NCBI RefSeq assembly: GCF_024611995.1
Contig: NZ_CP102509.1
Span: forward strand, 4,154,001-4,218,000
Length of the DNA: 64,000 nucleotides
DNA from: Streptomyces sp. NBC_00162
Lineage (GTDB): Bacteria > Actinomycetota > Actinomycetes > Streptomycetales > Streptomycetaceae
Direction of reading: 5' to 3'
Part shown: positions 59,608 through 64,000 of the stretch, piece after piece
Numbering within the stretch: position 1 is the stretch's first letter
Layout: each line of letters starts with the position of its first letter
The notes under the pieces: model-generated
The model's input: only the letters and a program-made list of their open reading frames with translations
Database searches by the model: none
What the model was told of the DNA's origin: nothing
Position numbers and translations under genes: made by a program

Positions 59608-60384
59608 ATGCGCCACGAGCTGAAGATCGACGACCGCACCCTGTCCTACCTGGACTTCGGAGGCACCGGCCGCCCGCTGCTCGCCCTGCACGGCGGCCTC
59701 TCCGAAGCGGCCTCCTACGCCGGCCTGGCCACCGCCCTCGGCGACGAGTGGCGGATCATCGCCCCCGACCAGCGCGGCCACGGCGACTCCGACCGCACCC
59801 CCGAGTACACCCGCGAGGGATACGTGGGCGACGCCGTCGCGCTGCTGGAACACCTGGACCTGGGCACCCCGGTGCCCGTCCTCGGCTTCTCCCTCGGCGG
59901 CACCAACGCCTACCACCTGGCCGCCGCCCGCCCCGACCTGGTCTCCGCGCTGATCAACGTCGACTGCCCCGTGGAGGTGGTGCCCAAGGACGGCCCGGAC
60001 TTCTGGGCCTTCCTCCACCACCTCCCGTACACCGCGCCGACCCGCGAGGAACTCATCACCGCGCTCGGCCCGATGGGCCCGACCTACGCCCCCGCGCTGC
60101 GCCCCGAGGGCAGCGGCTGGCGGCTGCCGTTCCACCCGCAGGACACCCTGGCCACCCTGGCGCTCGCCCACGGCGACCGCTGGGACGTCTGGCTCGCCAG
60201 CGACTGCCCGGCGCTGCTGATCCACGGCCTGCGCAGCCAGGCGCTCTCCAAGGAGCAGGCCGACGCGATGGTCTCCCGGCGGCCCGGGACCTCGTACGCC
60301 GCCCTCGACACCGAGCACTTCGTGCCCTTCCAGGACCCGGAGGGCTTCGCGAAGGCCGTCCACACCTTCCTCGCGACCCTCTAG
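59608..60384 (+). CDS. Alpha/beta-hydrolase
   Basis: 258 residues. The oxyanion region is LLALHGGLSEAASYAGLATA, followed by IIAPDQRGHGDSDRTPEYTR, the nucleophile elbow VLGFSLGGTNAY (Ser in G-x-S-x-G) and the catalytic His in ALDTEHFVPFQDPEGF. Substrate unknown; probably an esterase or lactonase induced when the TetR neighbour binds its ligand. The ATG at 59608 has AGGAGG upstream. Confidence 0.9.
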   Translation: MRHELKIDDRTLSYLDFGGTGRPLLALHGGLSEAASYAGLATALGDEWRIIAPDQRGHGDSDRTPEYTREGYVGDAVALLEHLDLGTPVPVLGFSLGGTNAYHLAAARPDLVSALINVDCPVEVVPKDGPDFWAFLHHLPYTAPTREELITALGPMGPTYAPALRPEGSGWRLPFHPQDTLATLALAHGDRWDVWLASDCPALLIHGLRSQALSKEQADAMVSRRPGTSYAALDTEHFVPFQDPEGFAKAVHTFLATL

Positions 60385-60404
60385 CGACGCCGGAGAACGC
60401 CGAA

Positions 60405-60434
60405 GGGGCGGCGGGCCGACCGGCCCGCCGCCCC
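60405..60434. terminator. Terminator between hydrolase and 5'-nucleotidase genes
   Basis: Fourteen-bp perfect arms (GGGGCGGCGGGCCG and complement) almost without a loop, between convergent stops at 60384 and 60470. Confidence 0.85.
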
Positions 60435-60469
60435 TCACAGGGGTACTGCGTGACGTACTGCGTGACGTA

Positions 60470-62284
60470 CTACTTGATGACCGTGATCCGGTCCGCCGCC
60501 GGCGGGACGATCGGGTTCGCGGCCGTCGACTTGCCCAGGTAGGCGTTGAAGCAGTCCAGGTCGGGCGCGCCGACCAGCTTGTTCTTGTGCTCCTTCAGGA
60601 CGGTGAAGCCGTCACCGCCGCCCGCGAGGAACTCGTTCATCGCGACCCGGTAGGTCTTGGCGGGGTCGATCGCCGCGCCGTTGAGCCTGACCGAGTCCAC
60701 GACGATGCGGTCCGCACTGGCCTTGGTCATGTCGAGGGTGTACGTGAAGCCCTTCGACACCTGGAGGATCTTCGGGTTCGGGCCGTTGACCGTGCCGCTG
60801 ACCTGCTGCTGGAGCGCGGTGATCAGCTGCGCGCCGGTCAGGTCCACGATGTTCATCATGTTGTTGAACGGCTGGACCGTGTAGGACTCGCCGTACGTCA
60901 CCACGCCGTCGCCCTCGGCCCCCGAGGCCTTGTAGGCGAGGTCGGCACGGATGCCGCCCGGGTTCATGATGGCCAGCTGCGCGCCGCCCTTGTCGGCCGG
61001 GGCGAGCGCCTCGAGCTGCGCGTCGGCGATCAGGTCACCGAGCGGCTTCTCCGGCGCCTCGGAGCCGCGGCCGGAGATGTCGGCCGAGATGAAGCCCTGC
61101 GGGCGGTTCGCGATCGGGGCCGCCAGCTCGCTCCAGCGCTTGATCAGCTCGGTCATGTCCGCGGCCTTGGGCTGGTCGCGGGTGACGACCTTGTTGACCG
61201 GCTTGGGCGAGCTGACCGGCGTACGGACGATGTCCTTGGTCTGCCGGTCGTAGGTCAGCGTGGTGTCCGTGAACAGCCGGCCGTAGGAGGCGGCGGAGGT
61301 CACCATGCGCGGGTTGCCCGCCGGGTCGGGGATGTTGCAGGCGTACGCCTGGTGCGTGTGGCCGGTGACCAGCGCGTCGACCTTGGCGTCCACGTTCTTG
61401 GCTATGTCGACGATGGCACCGGAGATGCCGGCGCCCGCGCCGGGGACGTTGCAGTCGTAGTTGTACGCGCCGTTCGCCGGCAGACCGCCCTCGTGGATCA
61501 GCGCGACGATCGACTTCACGCCCTGCTTGTTCAGCTCGGCGGCGTACTTGTTGATCGTCTCGATCTCGTCGCCGAACTTCAGCCCCTTGACGCCCTCGGC
61601 GGTGACGACGTCCGGAGTGCCCTCCAGGGTGACGCCGATGAAGCCGATCTTCACGTCCCCCTTCTTCCAGATGAAGGTGGGGTTCATCATCGGACGCTTG
61701 GTCTTCTCGTCCGTGACGTTGGCGGCGAGGAACTTGAACTCGGAGCCCGTGAACTCCTTGCTGGGCTCGAAGCAGCCCTCGACCGGGTGGCAGCCGCCGT
61801 ACGCCATGCGGCGCAGCTCGGCCTTGCCCTCGTCGAACTCGTGGTTGCCGACGCTGGTGACGTCCAGGCCGAGCTTGTTCAGCGCCTCGATGCTCGGCTC
61901 GTCGTGGAAGAGCCCGGACAGCATCGGGCTGCCGCCGATCATGTCACCGGCCGTGGCCGTGACGGAGTACTCGTGGCCCTTGCGGGCTTCGCGCAGGCTG
62001 GTCGCGAGGTACTCGACCCCGCCCGCGGGTATGGCCTTGGTGGTGCCGTCGGCCTGACGTTCGGTCACGTTGCCGGACGAGCCCTGCGGGGGCTCGAGCG
62101 TGCCGTGGAAATCGTTGAACGACAGCATCTGCACATCGACGGTCCGGCTCTTGCCGGCACCGCCACCACTCGCGGCGCCGGCCGGCAGAGCGGCGGCGAC
62201 CATCGCCCCGGCCCCGGCCGTGACGGCGAGAGCGGTGAAGGTCAACCGGCGGGTGCGGCGGTGCCGTTGTGGCGTCGCTGACAT
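60470..62284 (-). CDS. Secreted 5'-nucleotidase/metallophosphatase
   Basis: 604 residues. A twin-arginine-like signal (RRTRRLTFTALAVTAGAGAM), then the calcineurin-like metallophosphatase domain with metal ligands in LSFNDFHGTLEP, AGDMIGGSPM, TSVGNHEFDEG, VALIHEGG and VTGHTHQAY, and the C-terminal 5'-nucleotidase domain (IMNPGGIRADLAY, VQPFNNMMNIVDLTG, NEFLAGGGDGF) with the substrate-stacking Phe residues. It releases phosphate from extracellular nucleotides. In S. coelicolor the homologue is a phosphate-starvation gene, to my memory, which fits with phoRP in this window. Confidence 0.95.
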   Translation of the reverse strand: MSATPQRHRRTRRLTFTALAVTAGAGAMVAAALPAGAASGGGAGKSRTVDVQMLSFNDFHGTLEPPQGSSGNVTERQADGTTKAIPAGGVEYLATSLREARKGHEYSVTATAGDMIGGSPMLSGLFHDEPSIEALNKLGLDVTSVGNHEFDEGKAELRRMAYGGCHPVEGCFEPSKEFTGSEFKFLAANVTDEKTKRPMMNPTFIWKKGDVKIGFIGVTLEGTPDVVTAEGVKGLKFGDEIETINKYAAELNKQGVKSIVALIHEGGLPANGAYNYDCNVPGAGAGISGAIVDIAKNVDAKVDALVTGHTHQAYACNIPDPAGNPRMVTSAASYGRLFTDTTLTYDRQTKDIVRTPVSSPKPVNKVVTRDQPKAADMTELIKRWSELAAPIANRPQGFISADISGRGSEAPEKPLGDLIADAQLEALAPADKGGAQLAIMNPGGIRADLAYKASGAEGDGVVTYGESYTVQPFNNMMNIVDLTGAQLITALQQQVSGTVNGPNPKILQVSKGFTYTLDMTKASADRIVVDSVRLNGAAIDPAKTYRVAMNEFLAGGGDGFTVLKEHKNKLVGAPDLDCFNAYLGKSTAANPIVPPAADRITVIK

Positions 62285-62523
62285 TTAGTCCCCTTTGTGG
62301 ACAGCGAGACAAACTTGGGAGGTCCGCCGCAGCCTATTGTCAACGCGCGTAGCACGACAGGGGGTAAGGGGTAGCCGACTGCTGAATTGTTAGAAGGTCG
62401 CGGCCGGACATCGGATACCTCTTTTGGGTGAACATGGGCCATATTGAGAGGTTCCCGGCCTTGCCGAACTGGTTGCCTGTGGGGGCGGGATGGCCGCTGC
62501 GGCGAGTGGAGAGGGGGCGGGCT

Positions 62524-64000
62524 GTGGCGCAGGGCACACGGAAGAAGGTGCTCGAACTCCGCCTGCTAGCAGATCCATTCGTGGTCGCTGCCCCAACTGG
62601 TGCCCGCATCCGAGACCGTCTGCGTCTGAGTTCGGCGGATGAGAAGATCCTGATGCTCCTCGGTGACCACCTCGGTCATCACGCTCGTGCTGATCTGGCC
62701 GAACGCGTCCGTATCGGCAAGGTGCCGGTCAAGGACAATCGTCGGGCGGAGCGTAAGCGCGCGCTGACGAAAGTGTCGTCGTCACGGTGGGCGGGGGCCA
62801 TCACCCGGGCCAGTGAGGACCAGTACCGGCTGTCATTGCGCTGTCTTTTCGATGAGCGGGCGTTGCTGCGCAGGGCAATCACGGAGATCGGCAAACGTCT
62901 GGCTTTACCCTGCGGCCGACGTGTGGGTGGGGTTCGGGGCTACCAGAGCCGGGCTGAGCGGGCACAGAAGCAGTGCCGGCTGCAGTCGTTCACCGCCCGC
63001 CTGACCGAGGTGGATCGGCGTATCGAGGGCGGGCATCCGGCGATCGTGCTCGGCGGGCGAAGGCTCGCGAGGGCACGGCACAACCTCGCCGACACCAGTC
63101 TCACGGAGAGCGAGTGGCGGGAGCGGTGGGACTCTGCCCGTTTGTTCCTGACCGCCGACGGCGAGTCCGGCGTGCCCTACGGGAACTACACGATCAGCGT
63201 TGACCCGGCCGACGGCAGCGTCACGATCGTCCTGCCCGAACCAATGCGGCACCTCGCCAACGCGCCCCGTGGCCGGTACCAGCTCGACTGCACCGTCACC
63301 TTCCACCACCGCTTGGATGAGTGGCTGGACCGGATCACCGCCGGCCAAGCCGTCCGCTACGACATCGTTCACGACCCGTCCCGCGGCCGCTGGTACCTCG
63401 ACGCCTCCTGGGCCACCCCGAAAAGAGTGCAGCCCACTGCGGACGAGCTCGCCGCCACCGGCGCCCGCCTGCTGGCGGTCGACCTCAACGCCGATCATCT
63501 CGCCGCCTGCGTCGTAGACACCCACGGCAACCCGGTCGGTGAACCCGTCACGGTGCCCACCGACCTGCCCGGCCCCACATCCCAGCGCGACGGCCGCCTA
63601 CGGGCCGCGATCACCGAACTCATCAACCTCGCCAGGGCGAACGGCTGCGCCGGCCTGGCGATCGAGAATCTCGGCTTCGCTGACGCCCGTGCCACAGGCC
63701 GCGAAACCATGGGACACGGCAGACACGGCAAGAACTTCCGCCGCGCCGTCGCCGGACTTCCCACCGCGCGCTTCCGGGAACGGCTGCGCGGCATGGCCCA
63801 CCACCACGGGCTCGTTGTGATCGCCGTCGACCCCGCATACACCTCCCGTTGGGGAGCCCAGCACTGGAAGCAGCCGCTCCAGCAACAATCGAAGACCACC
63901 GTCGTCACCGGCCACCACGCGGCCGCTGCGGCAATCGGCAGGCGCGCCCTCGGACACGGGCTACGGCGTCGGCCAGGTGTGACCGCACACGACCAGAGGA
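62524..64000 (+). CDS. Divergent TnpB-superfamily protein without zinc ribbon (3' end outside window)
   Basis: At least 492 residues with no stop before the window edge. The GTG at 62524 has GAGAGGGGG upstream; an in-frame ATG at 62434 is an alternative. The N-terminal 300 residues are helical and basic (VSSSRWAGAITRASEDQYRL) then beta-rich (YGNYTISVDPADGSVTIVLP, RWYLDASWATP). RuvC-like motifs: Asp320 in LLAVDLNADHLAACVVD and Glu381 in GLAIENLGFADARA. Where TnpB has a four-Cys ribbon this protein has VDPAYTSRWGAQHW and no Cys. The third motif reads TGHHAAAAAIGRRALG, with His465 where Asp is expected. Such proteins are annotated as TnpB-related transposases in Streptomyces. No TnpA is visible. 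Confidence 0.85.
   Translation, partial: MAQGTRKKVLELRLLADPFVVAAPTGARIRDRLRLSSADEKILMLLGDHLGHHARADLAERVRIGKVPVKDNRRAERKRALTKVSSSRWAGAITRASEDQYRLSLRCLFDERALLRRAITEIGKRLALPCGRRVGGVRGYQSRAERAQKQCRLQSFTARLTEVDRRIEGGHPAIVLGGRRLARARHNLADTSLTESEWRERWDSARLFLTADGESGVPYGNYTISVDPADGSVTIVLPEPMRHLANAPRGRYQLDCTVTFHHRLDEWLDRITAGQAVRYDIVHDPSRGRWYLDASWATPKRVQPTADELAATGARLLAVDLNADHLAACVVDTHGNPVGEPVTVPTDLPGPTSQRDGRLRAAITELINLARANGCAGLAIENLGFADARATGRETMGHGRHGKNFRRAVAGLPTARFRERLRGMAHHHGLVVIAVDPAYTSRWGAQHWKQPLQQQSKTTVVTGHHAAAAAIGRRALGHGLRRRPGVTAHDQR

Noticed and set aside
60440..60475. Short duplication GTACTGCGTGAC after the hydrolase terminator
   Set aside because: Only two copies of about 12 bases; likely slippage, no regulatory pattern.
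62420..62440. A PHO box upstream of the 5'-nucleotidase
   Set aside because: One GTTCACC unit occurs on the minus strand, but the 11-base partner units do not match; too weak to call.

Overview
The window is high-GC actinobacterial chromosome. The GC-rich third codon positions, frequent GTG and TTG starts, and a run of recognisable genes (msiK, carD, phoRPU, mshA, rsiG, nur, glnR, cssRS) point to a Streptomyces core region. From memory, the gene order matches the stretch of the S. coelicolor chromosome from roughly SCO4277 (terD) down to SCO4152 (secreted 5'-nucleotidase). That comparison is recall, not a search.

Layout. At 1-10.4 kb: the end of a flavin-reductase-like gene, the ribosome-rescue hydrolase ArfB, TerD, an M1 lipoprotein peptidase, the haem-sensing cluster hbpS/senS/senR, and small metabolic or hypothetical genes. 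At 10.4-12.5 kb: a tRNA-Thr with its own terminator and a stand-alone canonical TnpB with no TnpA. At 12.5-26.7 kb: the sugar-ABC ATPase MsiK with a dre-like upstream site, a sugar nucleotidyltransferase, a DoxX protein, then rlmB-cysS-ispF-ispD-carD, a lipoprotein, and the phosphate regulators phoP-phoR diverging from phoU, followed by a Cys-rich peptide. At 26.8-28.6 kb: an atypical tRNA-Trp-like gene and a 1.7-kb remnant of an integrated element. The remnant carries the last part of a tyrosine integrase and is bounded by copies of the 3' end of gpmA. At 28.5-41.9 kb: gpmA, an MFS transporter, mycothiol glycosyltransferase mshA, an NlpC/P60 hydrolase, a receiver-PP2C phosphatase, an XRE-HbhA-DUF2516 cluster, acetyl- and methyltransferases, and the c-di-GMP-responsive anti-sigma factor rsiG. 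At 42-47.4 kb: dtd, ygfZ, the nickel regulator nur, a nitrobindin-like gene, a 33-residue membrane peptide, and an operon of three overlapping single-pass membrane proteins. At 47.5-52.1 kb: a sulfur cluster (thiosulfate sulfurtransferase plus DUF1416/SseC) behind a short Cys-containing leader peptide, then DUF2993, a Gln-rich membrane protein and a MoaD-like carrier. At 52.3-58.8 kb: glnR, a LacI regulator, the secretion-stress set htrA2-cssR-cssS, and a PI-PLC. At 58.9-64 kb: a TetR/hydrolase pair, a secreted 5'-nucleotidase, and a second, unusual TnpB-superfamily gene cut by the window edge.

Most of the window is conserved core: regulators of phosphate, nitrogen, nickel, haem/redox, secretion stress and development sit next to housekeeping enzymes. 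The accessory parts are the two TnpB-type genes and the gpmA-associated remnant. The best candidate for something undescribed is the gene starting at 62524. It has a RuvC-like fold signature but lacks the zinc ribbon, and it carries His where the third acidic RuvC residue would be expected. The leaderless Cys-containing leader in front of the sulfurtransferase operon is the clearest regulatory find.
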